64,000 nt of DNA, from NCBI RefSeq assembly GCF_011326755.1, contig NZ_JAAOIE010000008.1, forward strand, positions 1 through 64,000, in the 5' to 3' direction. Made by a program: the position numbers and the translations under genes. Position 1 is the first letter of the stretch; each line of letters begins with the position of its first letter. Positions 18,586-26,489 of the stretch are shown one piece after another. Source of the DNA: Cochlodiniinecator piscidefendens. GTDB taxonomy: Bacteria; Pseudomonadota; Alphaproteobacteria; Rhodobacterales; Rhodobacteraceae. Below the pieces are notes generated by a model. It did no database searches, had not been told where the DNA came from, and was given only the letters and a program-made list of their open reading frames with translations.

Positions 18586-19241
18586 ATTTTGCTGAATTGA
18601 AAACCCTTGCCAAAAACATGTTACCCCCAGAAGCCGAAGTAGTGGTTGTCGACCCTCGTTTGCCGATGGGTGATCTATACCCAGACGAAGCAAAATCTAT
18701 GCAATCCGCGCGACCACAGCGTTTGCGTGAATTTACCGCAGGTCGAACCACATTAAGGCGCGCTATGGCTGGGCTTGACCTTCCGCCGCAGGCAATCCCT
18801 ATGGGGGATGATCGGGCCCCCATTTGGCCAAATGGCGTAACTGGCAGCTTGTCACATTGTGACTCTGCCTGCATCGGGGTTGTTGCCCATCAGGCCGAGG
18901 TTGAAACGTTGGCAATTGACATTGAACCCGCATCTCCGCTGCATCAAGAATTGTGGGATACCGTTTTTACCAAAAGTGAACAGGAATGGTTAGCCCGGCA
19001 GCCCGTGGCAGAGCGCGGGATCAAGGCCAAAGAAATTTTTAGCGCAAAAGAATGCGCGTACAAAGCCCAGTACAACAAAACAAAAGAGATTTTTGATTTT
19101 CAACGCTTTAACGTCATCCTTTTAGGGCGGACCTTTAGCGCGATGTTTACAGAGGACACCGGAGAGTACCGAAAAGGTCATGAAATCTCAGGTAAAATCG
19201 GCCAGGCAGATGGCTATATCTTAACTACTGTTGCCGCGTGA
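18582..19241 (+). CDS. 4'-phosphopantetheinyl transferase (EntD/Sfp-like)
   Basis: This 219-residue enzyme transfers the phosphopantetheine arm from CoA to the Ser of carrier proteins, here presumably Ser1785 of the PKS ACP and Ser1394 of the NRPS PCP. Family motifs are visible: GSLSHCD near residue 87, the metal-binding AIDIEP near 107, and FSAKECAYKAQY near 150. The length is normal for the EntD group. Its ATG overlaps the NRPS stop as ATGA, so it is translationally coupled to its likely substrate. A dedicated PPTase is a good sign that the PKS/NRPS pair is active rather than decaying. It is the last gene of the plus-strand set; a hairpin at 19348 follows. Confidence 0.9.
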   Translation: MNFAELKTLAKNMLPPEAEVVVVDPRLPMGDLYPDEAKSMQSARPQRLREFTAGRTTLRRAMAGLDLPPQAIPMGDDRAPIWPNGVTGSLSHCDSACIGVVAHQAEVETLAIDIEPASPLHQELWDTVFTKSEQEWLARQPVAERGIKAKEIFSAKECAYKAQYNKTKEIFDFQRFNVILLGRTFSAMFTEDTGEYRKGHEISGKIGQADGYILTTVAA

Positions 19242-19347
19242 GTTTCTAACTCCCGCCACAAGTTAACCATATTCGAAATCTATCGTGCTCCCATGGCGTC
19301 GATCTTAAGGCAATTTTAACGCTGAGATTCGACTTCATATAGCTAAA

Positions 19348-19384
19348 GCCCCGATTTGTTAGCAGCCAAATCCGGGGTCTTTTA
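19348..19384 (+). terminator. Hairpin terminator after the PKS/NRPS operon
   Basis: A CCCCGATTTG arm pairs with CAAATCCGGGG across an 8-base loop, with one bulged C, and is followed by TCTTTT. It lies 106 bases after the PPTase stop and just before the Wzz-like gene, so it would end the 4478-19241 transcript. The bulge and short T-run make it moderate in strength. Confidence 0.55.
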
Positions 19385-19401
19385 AAAAGCGGAGAATATA
19401 G

Positions 19402-20652
19402 ATGGACAGGTTCCCACCCGTCAGTGAGTTATTGAGTACCCTACGCCGCCACCTGTTGGTAGTTTGCGTTATCCTAATCGTGGGCGTTGTTGCATCTGTA
19501 TTTTATGCGTTTAGCCAACCAAGGTTGTACGAAACTTCCGCAGTTATTCAGATTGAACAACCAAGCATACCTGATCCGACCGCAGCCGGATCAACCAACA
19601 GTGCCACTTTGCAGCTCTTGCAGATCATCGAGCAAAGGTTAATGGCACGGGACAATCTGATCCAAATCATCGAAAAATATGAGTTGTTCCCAGGTCAACC
19701 TTTGGGATCTCAAGTGTTGTTGGTTAGACAAGCGACAGCAGTTGAGCAAATTATCGATCCAAACTTGCGATGGCGATCTGATATCTCGCCAACGGCACTC
19801 TTGATAAGAGTAACCTACGGGGAGGCAGAAACAGCCGCGCAAATCGCGAATGAATTGGTGAATAACCTGCTCGAACAAACGCGCCAGCGCCGCACTCAAC
19901 AAGTTGAAGAAACCCTCGCGTTCTTTGAAAGCGAAGAACTTAGGGTGGGTGATGCCATCGAAGCAATGAGCGATCAGATTGCCACGTTCAAAGAGATCAA
20001 TGCACAGGTGTTGCCTGAGGGGCTCGCCTCTATTCGCACCCAGCTTCTGTCCCTAATTGAAACCGAATTGGAATTGGATCGTCAGATTGTAGAACTCAAC
20101 AGCAACAGCTCTGAAAGCACTGTTTTTGCCAACCGACTAAGCCGTTTAGAAGATGAAAGATCCCTCATCCAAGAAAGACGCATTGGGCTGGAGCAACAAC
20201 TTTCGAATGGGCCACAAGTCGAACGGGAATTAAATTCGCTCAACCGGTTCTTGCAGCAGCTCGAGGATCAGTTCCTAGTCATTACCCGCAATCGGGCAGA
20301 GGCGGAAATGGGCCAGATGCTGGATTCCAGTCATCAATCCCAGAATTTCCAAGTTCTTGAAACGGCGCTGGTCCCAGAATTTCCAATTTCTCCAAACAGG
20401 AAAAAACTGGTGGCCTTTGGTTTTATGGCAAGTTTGGCCATCGCGATTGGAGTGGTCTTCCTACTGGAGCTACGGAACCCTGTTCTGCGCACAGCAGGAC
20501 AATTTGAACGCAATTTAGATATTCGTCCCATTGTCGCAATACCTGACATAACCCCTCAAAGAGCTATCGTGCAGTTCCGGCCGAGGTATTTGTATCTCAT
20601 TGTTGGGATTCTGTGCGCTGTCATTTTATTAGGCATCGCAACGAGTATTTAA
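19402..20652 (+). CDS. Polysaccharide co-polymerase, Wzz/GumC family
   Basis: This 416-residue inner-membrane protein controls EPS chain length and acts with a Wzy polymerase and usually a BY-kinase. It has an N-terminal membrane helix (~17-37, LLVVCVILIVGVVASVF), a periplasmic beta region with an SAVIQIEQPSIPDP segment, and a long predicted coiled coil (~165-310). A second helix follows SPNRKKLVAFG at ~335-355. An unusual third hydrophobic stretch (~396-414) ends the protein. It lacks the cytoplasmic kinase of Wzc; the likely partner is the separate kinase at 38085, some 17 kb away. The ATG has a GGAG eight bases upstream. It appears to be transcribed on its own, between a hairpin upstream and an AT-rich gap downstream. 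Confidence 0.82.
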   Translation: MDRFPPVSELLSTLRRHLLVVCVILIVGVVASVFYAFSQPRLYETSAVIQIEQPSIPDPTAAGSTNSATLQLLQIIEQRLMARDNLIQIIEKYELFPGQPLGSQVLLVRQATAVEQIIDPNLRWRSDISPTALLIRVTYGEAETAAQIANELVNNLLEQTRQRRTQQVEETLAFFESEELRVGDAIEAMSDQIATFKEINAQVLPEGLASIRTQLLSLIETELELDRQIVELNSNSSESTVFANRLSRLEDERSLIQERRIGLEQQLSNGPQVERELNSLNRFLQQLEDQFLVITRNRAEAEMGQMLDSSHQSQNFQVLETALVPEFPISPNRKKLVAFGFMASLAIAIGVVFLLELRNPVLRTAGQFERNLDIRPIVAIPDITPQRAIVQFRPRYLYLIVGILCAVILLGIATSI

Positions 20653-21120
20653 GAGAGCTGAGTTGAATTTTTCCGTGTAATTAGAATGTTCGCGTTCAAA
20701 AAACCTATCTTGATTCGAGCATTCTTAGTTAATTCAACCGAGAAAAATTGAAACAATAGTCGCGTTTCTGATAGGTCAACCAAAATATTGAAACAATTTA
20801 CACCTCATAGTTGAGTCTTTTCAATTATTTCAGAGTGAATTAACCCTGATTTCGAAATTTATTCAATGATTTCAACGACCTTATCCTTTTGGATAGGGTC
20901 ATTGGCATAGACTTGTAAACCACTATACGTCATATTTTAATCAAGTGATGAGTAATAAGGTGATCGTTAAATAGTGCTGCTGCTGCGTTAACTTGTTTCC
21001 CTTTGCGGGAAAATGTCTGCAAATTTGTTTCGCATAACCATAACAATCAGAGCCCCGTTTCATGGGTTCTGTTAGCATGCACAATTGATCGATCCCCTAA
21101 GCAAAAACTGGGGAACCGAA
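20653..21120. promoter_or_regulatory. AT-rich 468-base intergenic region with clustered TTGAA/TTCAA sites
   Basis: This is the longest gap without a gene in the window and no convincing ORF was found in it. It is clearly more AT-rich than the flanking genes. The pentamer TTGAA or its complement occurs eight times between 20663 and 20875 (starts at 20663, 20695, 20733, 20748, 20788, 20820, 20862, 20871). An 11-base repeat ATTGAAACAAT occurs at 20747-20757 and again at 20787-20797, exactly 40 bases apart. A 7-base-pair hairpin with one G-T pair (21049-21070) lies just before the sugar-transferase gene without a T-run. The placement upstream of the initiating glycosyltransferase suggests a regulated EPS promoter; the binding protein is unknown. 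Confidence 0.5.
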
Positions 21121-21786
21121 ATGTCATATGAATCTGGTAGAGATTTTGTTGGTATTCGTGCATTTGAGACACGGCCATTTGGGGCCTATCGGCATGCACT
21201 TAAAAGAACATTAGACATTCTTTTTGTCTTGTTGGTCGCCCCTATCGCTTTGCTCATTCTGGGTGTTGCAGCCATTTTGGTAAAACGCGATGGCGCTTCT
21301 GCTTTTTATTGCCAAGAGCGCATTGGCCAAAACGGCACCATCTACAAGATGTATAAACTTCGCAGTATGGTCCCGAACGCTGACAACCTGCTAGAGCATC
21401 ATCTGGAACAAAACCCCGAGGCCCGTAAAGAATGGGATCTTTATCAAAAGCTATCTCATGACCCACGGATCACACCAATTGGACGGATTTTACGCAAGTC
21501 ATCCATTGATGAGCTACCTCAACTGTTAAACGTTCTTCTGGGTGATATGTCACTTGTTGGACCGCGCCCAATGATGCGGAACCAAAAAGACCTTTATCCC
21601 GGCGCAGCATACTATTCTATGCGTCCTGGTATCACCGGATATTGGCAGATATCTGAACGCAATGAATGTAGCTTTGCTGAGCGCGCATTGTTCGATACGA
21701 GCTACTATCGCGATCTGTCATTAAGAACCGATTTTGTTGTTTTGCTTCGTACAGTGTCGGTCGTGCTGCGTGGCACAGGCCACTAA
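21121..21786 (+). CDS. Initiating sugar-phosphate transferase (polyprenyl-phosphate; ExoY/WcaJ-type)
   Basis: This 221-residue enzyme should start EPS repeat-unit synthesis by transferring a hexose-1-phosphate from a UDP-sugar to undecaprenyl phosphate at the membrane. It has one N-terminal hydrophobic segment (~22-47) followed by the catalytic domain: KLRSMVPNAD (~80), a Lys/Arg-rich region, SSIDELPQLLNVLLGDMS (~137-155) with the essential Asp-Glu pair, LVGPRP, and YSMRPGITGYWQ. It lacks the extra transmembrane half of full WbaP/WcaJ, which matches the short ExoY form. The ATG at 21121 is chosen because GGGGAA sits five bases upstream; an in-frame TTG at 21085 has no such site. It follows the long regulatory gap and converges with the GT4 at 21803. 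Confidence 0.87.
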   Translation: MSYESGRDFVGIRAFETRPFGAYRHALKRTLDILFVLLVAPIALLILGVAAILVKRDGASAFYCQERIGQNGTIYKMYKLRSMVPNADNLLEHHLEQNPEARKEWDLYQKLSHDPRITPIGRILRKSSIDELPQLLNVLLGDMSLVGPRPMMRNQKDLYPGAAYYSMRPGITGYWQISERNECSFAERALFDTSYYRDLSLRTDFVVLLRTVSVVLRGTGH

Positions 21787-21802
21787 TCAAAGCATGGGCG
21801 GC

Positions 21803-22969
21803 CTACTCGTTCCGGGGGGAAACGAGGGGTCGCTCTACTATCCTTCCTTCGCATAGATTTCGCAGGTTCTGCGCCCAGCTTTTCCAGTTTAAATCCGTTT
21901 CGTAATATCTACGCGATGATCTGCAAAGCGCTTCATATTTTTCGCTATGCGACAAAACACTTTGAATCTGATCTGCGAACATCTCTGGCGTTGATCCAGA
22001 AGGCAAAGCAAACCCATTTACACCTTCGACTATTGGAATACCTCCCTGCCTGAGGCACAAAGAAGGCAATCCGTATGCCGAGGCTTCGCAAAATGCAAAG
22101 CCGTAGGATTCAAACGAGGGCATCAATAAAAAATGCGCCTGCTGAAAGAGGTTTTCAAATGTCTTCAACTCCTCTGGCTTTGACTTATCCAGCGAAGGGA
22201 AAACATGGACCGCCGCGTTCCTGTGAAAATCAGGCGGGGTACAGCCAACAACACTCAGCGTGGCATCTACCCCACGTGAAAGAAGGGCGTTAAGCGTTTC
22301 AAACGCCAGGAGACCACCCTTTGCAAACCAATCGCGCCCAACCAGTAAAAGCCGGACACCATTGTCCAGTCCACGGCTGCAACCCAATTGAGGTGCCGAC
22401 ATATTTGCACCCCATGGCACAACGACGGATTGCGCATCCTGTAAATCATAGAGATGATCAGCCTGTTCTTTCTGCCAATGAGACGGCCACAAATTTAGGT
22501 CATTGGCCTGAAATACTTTCCGCTCTGCCCTCAAAACCAATGGGTCAAACAAGCGAGAAACAGAAAGAAATGACCCGAAGGATGCCCCGACTTCGGATCT
22601 TTTATAGACCGTCGGAGTTGCATCAGCCGTAAACACACGCAACATCGGATAGGGTAATTTCAATCCGGCAAGCGATTGGAAACTGTAAGGGCAAAACAAC
22701 ATATCATAGCGTTCTTTGCCCAGTTCCCCAGCAACCTTTCTTGCAATCAGTCGCGAAAAGGCCAAGTGCAACCGCCACCGTAGTCGCAGGTTTAACGCGT
22801 CAGGCATTTCATGAATTGCGCGGCGCATCCATTCTAATGCCCCCCAATGATTACTCAGGACAGTGACATCGCCCACTTCGGACTGAAGGGCTTTAAAAAT
22901 GCGGGCATTTCCACCTGAATAGGTCCAGTCCAACTCTGGCGAATGGTCACAAAGATACGCGATTTTCAA
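21803..22969 (-). CDS. Glycosyltransferase family 4
   Basis: This 388-residue GT-B enzyme starts MKIAYLCDHSPELDWTYSGG and has AR residues that may contact the donor phosphate. The donor-side motifs are LLVGRDWFAKGG (~210) and PSFESYGFAFCEA (~300), the EX7E motif, followed by GLPSLCLRQGG. It has no membrane segment. It differs in its first half from the other GT4 proteins in the locus, so it probably recognises another acceptor. It is a single gene on the minus strand, convergent with the initiating transferase and divergent from the Wzy-like gene. Sugar specificity cannot be predicted. Confidence 0.8.
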   Translation of the reverse strand: MKIAYLCDHSPELDWTYSGGNARIFKALQSEVGDVTVLSNHWGALEWMRRAIHEMPDALNLRLRWRLHLAFSRLIARKVAGELGKERYDMLFCPYSFQSLAGLKLPYPMLRVFTADATPTVYKRSEVGASFGSFLSVSRLFDPLVLRAERKVFQANDLNLWPSHWQKEQADHLYDLQDAQSVVVPWGANMSAPQLGCSRGLDNGVRLLLVGRDWFAKGGLLAFETLNALLSRGVDATLSVVGCTPPDFHRNAAVHVFPSLDKSKPEELKTFENLFQQAHFLLMPSFESYGFAFCEASAYGLPSLCLRQGGIPIVEGVNGFALPSGSTPEMFADQIQSVLSHSEKYEALCRSSRRYYETDLNWKSWAQNLRNLCEGRIVERPLVSPRNE

Positions 22970-23163
22970 GGCCGACCCCTAAATCCATTTACCCAACCGT
23001 TTCAAAGACCCGCACTTGCGCGACCCTAAAAACACACCCTAACTTAGAATGCTCTTCTTTGAACCATCCTTACGACAGTCTTCATTGCCTTTGCTATACA
23101 ATTGAAAATCGACCAAATCATGACGAATCTCTTTCAGAATACAAAAAGGTAGTACTGTCGGGT

Positions 23164-24573
23164 ATGCCCAACACCATCGCATACATAATGCTTTTACTCT
23201 GGCCCCTCATAACGGTCGGGCTGTGGCGACAACTACCGCCAGCACGGGCATTGATATGGACAATGTTGGGGGCTTATCTTCTGCTCCCTCCCTTACCCAC
23301 CAGCTTTGATTTTCCGCTACTACCGCCGTTTAACAAAAACACTATTCCGAATGTCACGGCGCTTTTGCTGTGTGTCGTTCTGTTGCCACAACGTACTCCA
23401 CTCGTTCCACAGTCCCTTGCCGCGCGTTGCCTTTTGGCCGTTTTTATATTCTCGCCAATCTTTACGGTTTTAAACAACCCCGAGCCTTTGATATTCGGCG
23501 GCGAAGGTCTGCCCGGTCTTAAGGTCACAGACGCCCTTGCATTATGCATAAATCAGGCCATTTTGTTGGGTGGCTTTTTGTTGTCGCGCCCTTTGTTGAA
23601 TTCAATCAATGCTCAGCGCGATTTGCTGGTCGCGTTGGTGATCGGCGCGTTATTTTACACATTACCAATCCTGATCGAAGTCCGCTTGAGCCCACAAATT
23701 AACACCTGGGTTTATGGATTTTTCCAACACGTCTTTAGCCAAACAATCCGAGCAGGTGGATTTCGACCCCTCGTTTTTCTAGAACACGGGATCTGGGTGG
23801 CGTTCTTTATTATGACAGCGCTCGTCGCTGCATTTATCCTGTGGCGCTCTGAGCCTCTGGCAAAGCGGACCCGTTATATTTGGGCCGTAGTACTGTTTTC
23901 AGTTTTGCTGATTTTATGCAAAACGTTAGGGCCGGTTATTTTCGTTGTTTTCCTTATCCCCGCAATCATATTGCTTCCAAATCGGACCCAAATTCGAATA
24001 GCCGCGGTACTTGCATTTTTTGCGATACTGTATCCCGCGCTAAAATCTGCAGACTTGGTGCCAACAAATACGCTACTTTCCCTTGCTCAAAAGGTCAGCG
24101 GAGAGCGCGCGTATTCTCTGCAATTTCGATTTGAGAATGAGGATTTATTGGCAGTTCGCGCCCGTGAAAAACCATTATTTGGGTGGGGAAGTTGGGGCAG
24201 AAACCATCTTCATGATCCTGTAACAGGTAGCATTTCAACTGTTTCAGATGGTCAATGGATCATAACTTTTGGCGTCTTTGGAATCGTCGGGTTTTTAGGC
24301 GAATTTGGCTTGCTGGCTTTACCGTTATTTTTGTTATGGCGAGAAACAAGGCACTTACCCAAGGGCGCTGTTTCACCCTACATAGGACCTTTATCGCTTT
24401 TGCTCGCAGTCAATCTAATCGACCTCATTCCAAATGCGACACTCACACCAATGACATGGTTGCTCTCTGGGGCCTTGCTTGGTCACGCAGAACTCTTGCG
24501 GCGCGGACGCACATTGAAACCATTAGATATCTACGGCGCCACTCCCGATACTCCAGCGCGGACACTCATTTGA
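23164..24573 (+). CDS. Wzy-like polysaccharide polymerase / O-antigen ligase family protein
   Basis: This 469-residue polytopic membrane protein has about 10-12 hydrophobic helices and a soluble loop around residues 320-400 containing WGSWGRN, as in the O-antigen ligase/polymerase superfamily. In a Wzx/Wzy pathway it would join flipped repeat units in the periplasm. The start is taken at the ATG at 23164 (MPNTIAYIMLLLWPL), where the first membrane helix begins; an in-frame upstream start at 23059 adds a hydrophilic stretch unlike a membrane protein N-terminus. It shares a TTGA overlap with the following GT4, which indicates coupling. No other polymerase candidate is present in the window. Confidence 0.8.
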   Translation: MPNTIAYIMLLLWPLITVGLWRQLPPARALIWTMLGAYLLLPPLPTSFDFPLLPPFNKNTIPNVTALLLCVVLLPQRTPLVPQSLAARCLLAVFIFSPIFTVLNNPEPLIFGGEGLPGLKVTDALALCINQAILLGGFLLSRPLLNSINAQRDLLVALVIGALFYTLPILIEVRLSPQINTWVYGFFQHVFSQTIRAGGFRPLVFLEHGIWVAFFIMTALVAAFILWRSEPLAKRTRYIWAVVLFSVLLILCKTLGPVIFVVFLIPAIILLPNRTQIRIAAVLAFFAILYPALKSADLVPTNTLLSLAQKVSGERAYSLQFRFENEDLLAVRAREKPLFGWGSWGRNHLHDPVTGSISTVSDGQWIITFGVFGIVGFLGEFGLLALPLFLLWRETRHLPKGAVSPYIGPLSLLLAVNLIDLIPNATLTPMTWLLSGALLGHAELLRRGRTLKPLDIYGATPDTPARTLI

Positions 24574-25862
24574 ATACGATCTCCCCTCCCCGTAAGCGCG
24601 TTCTCGTGATCGCTGAAGCCGCCAACCCGGAATGGGTGTCCGTCCCGCTGATCGGATGGGCGCTTGCGCGCGCACTTGGGCAGATCGCAGATGTGCATAT
24701 CGTTACGCAAATCCGCAATCGCGATGCGTTTTTACGGGCAGGCCTAACCGAAGGGGAAGATTTTACCGCAATCGATTCCGAAGCCTTCGCCAAACCCCTT
24801 TGGGCCATTGGGTCTGCTTTGCGTATGGGCGAAGGCAAAGGATGGACTGCATTGCAGGCCGTTTCAGCCCTGTCCTATCCATATTTTGAACGGCTTGTTT
24901 GGAAACAATTCGGCGGTGCCATTCGCGCCGGTGAATACGATATCGTCCATCGGGTGACACCCCTATCCCCAACGATCAGCAGTCCCATCGCTGCAAAGTG
25001 CGCGCGTGCAAATATCCCATTTGTTCTTGGCCCTTTGAATGGTGGGGTTCCGTGGCCCAAAGGTTTTGACGCTGAGCGCCGTCAAGAGCGCGAATTTCTG
25101 TCATATGTCCGTGGGGTTTACAAAGCGCTCCCCGGTCGAAAATCCACTCTGCGCCATGCGGCCGCGATCATTGCTGGCTCCCATCACACCAAGGGTGAAA
25201 TCCCGAATTTTGCCCAAGAAAAAAGCATCTACATCCCAGAAAATGCAATTGACCCCCTAAGGTTTTCAGCAACGAATAAGCCCACATCTGGTCCATTAAA
25301 AGCCAGCTTTATTGGTCGTATGGTTCCCTACAAAGGCCCTGATATGTTGTTAGAGGCTGCGGCACCACTGCTACAAAACGAACAGCTTACAATCGACTTC
25401 ATCGGGGACGGCCCGATGATGGAAGCCCTTAAAAACCAAGCAAAACCTTTCGCGGGTGCCGTCACATTTCATGGATGGTGCGCCCACGAAGACGTGCAAA
25501 ATATCACCGCCGCCTGTCAACTTCTATCGTTCCCGTCCGTTCGTGAATTCGGGGGCGGTGTTGTGCTTGAGGCGATGGCGCTCGGCATCGCGCCTTTAAT
25601 CGTTGACTATGCTGGCCCAGCTGAACTGGTCACGGAAACAACAGGATTTAAAGTCCCCTTAGGGGCAAGGTCGGAAATAGTATCGGGCTTTCGCGATGCC
25701 TTAACACAACTCGCAGCCAACCCAGAACACGTCCGAACTGTGGGAGCTGCCGCAAAATTACGCGTTGCTGATCATTTTACGTGGACCGAAAAAGCCAACC
25801 AAATAGCCCAAATTTATGATTGGGCCCTTGGACACACAGACAAACCAACGTTCGACTTTTAA
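24570..25862 (+). CDS. Glycosyltransferase family 4 with TTG start
   Basis: This 430-residue GT4 begins LNTISPPRKRVLVIAEAANPEW. The start is the TTG at 24570 that overlaps the Wzy stop (TTGA), since no ATG lies near. Motifs are GPLNGGVPWP near residue 157, typical of a GT4 subgroup with a conserved acceptor loop, then SFIGRMVPYKGPD (~246), FHGWCAHEDV and PSVREFGGGVVLEAM (~327, the EX7E motif). It ends within the TTTAAA shared with the convergent acetyltransferase. It lies in an operon with the polymerase, so it probably acts on the same repeat unit. Confidence 0.82.
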   Translation: MNTISPPRKRVLVIAEAANPEWVSVPLIGWALARALGQIADVHIVTQIRNRDAFLRAGLTEGEDFTAIDSEAFAKPLWAIGSALRMGEGKGWTALQAVSALSYPYFERLVWKQFGGAIRAGEYDIVHRVTPLSPTISSPIAAKCARANIPFVLGPLNGGVPWPKGFDAERRQEREFLSYVRGVYKALPGRKSTLRHAAAIIAGSHHTKGEIPNFAQEKSIYIPENAIDPLRFSATNKPTSGPLKASFIGRMVPYKGPDMLLEAAAPLLQNEQLTIDFIGDGPMMEALKNQAKPFAGAVTFHGWCAHEDVQNITAACQLLSFPSVREFGGGVVLEAMALGIAPLIVDYAGPAELVTETTGFKVPLGARSEIVSGFRDALTQLAANPEHVRTVGAAAKLRVADHFTWTEKANQIAQIYDWALGHTDKPTFDF

Positions 25863-26353
25863 ATTTCACGCGCAGGTATGCCAACAACAGTTGCGCCCAC
25901 TGGGACATCTTGTGTCACAACTGCATTGGCCCCAATTTTAGCGTGGTCTCCAATGGTCAGCGGTCCAAGGATTTTGGCACCCGTCCCTATATCGACATGC
26001 CCACCAACCTTCACGGCGCCGGCAAGGGTAACCTGTTGGAAAATCATACAGTTAGGGCCTATCACACTATCCGGGTGAATAATTATCCCTGTCGGATGTG
26101 GCAGCCGCAACCCCCCGCTGATTTCCATATGCAGATGGATTTCACTTTGCGTCGCAACAGACCAGAACCAATGCACCAGCACCCAATACTTCGCGCAGAT
26201 CTTTCCAAACACTCCGCCTGATTGCCGCGCTTTTTGATAGCTTCGAATACTCCGCAATAGCTTTGGCGCAGGGTCCCAAAAACGACGCGGTGCTTCCCGA
26301 TGCCAATCTGGTTGGGTAGCACTGACATTTAAATCATCTGGATGCGGCTCCAA
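25859..26353 (-). CDS. Serine acetyltransferase-like hexapeptide O-acetyltransferase
   Basis: This 164-residue left-handed beta-helix protein has hexapeptide repeats from about residue 80: LRLPHPTGIIIHPDSVIG, then FQQVTLAGAV and GAKILGPLTIGDHAKIGAN. This is the catalytic half of CysE-type acetyltransferases. It is much shorter than housekeeping CysE (~270 residues) and sits in an EPS locus, so sugar O-acetylation is more likely than cysteine synthesis. That is inference. The start is TTG at 26353, supported by AAAGGAA about seven bases upstream. It overlaps the convergent GT4 by four bases and is divergent from the acyltransferase at 26490. Confidence 0.75.
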   Translation of the reverse strand: MEPHPDDLNVSATQPDWHREAPRRFWDPAPKLLRSIRSYQKARQSGGVFGKICAKYWVLVHWFWSVATQSEIHLHMEISGGLRLPHPTGIIIHPDSVIGPNCMIFQQVTLAGAVKVGGHVDIGTGAKILGPLTIGDHAKIGANAVVTQDVPVGATVVGIPAREI

Positions 26354-26489
26354 GCGATGTTCCTTTGTATAAATTTCCCTTAGCCTGTCTCACTTCTGCC
26401 GCAGGGGCAAGAGCGCCGAGAAACCGGGCCTTGACTGTCGCGCATGATCCACGCGTTATGGATGAAATCAAGGGTTTACAGGAAATTAC

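Noticed and set aside
18422-18874. Minus-strand open frame of 150 codons across the NRPS/PPTase junction
   Set aside because: Antisense to two well-supported overlapping genes; no SD or motif.
21806-21826. Hairpin CTCGTT/AACGAG between convergent genes at 21786 and 21803
   Set aside because: It is inside the glycosyltransferase coding end and has no T-run on either strand, so terminator function is not supported.
24255-24569. Upstream extension of the GT4 frame before the TTG at 24570
   Set aside because: It overlaps the Wzy-like gene for over 300 bases and the added residues do not resemble a GT4 N-terminus.
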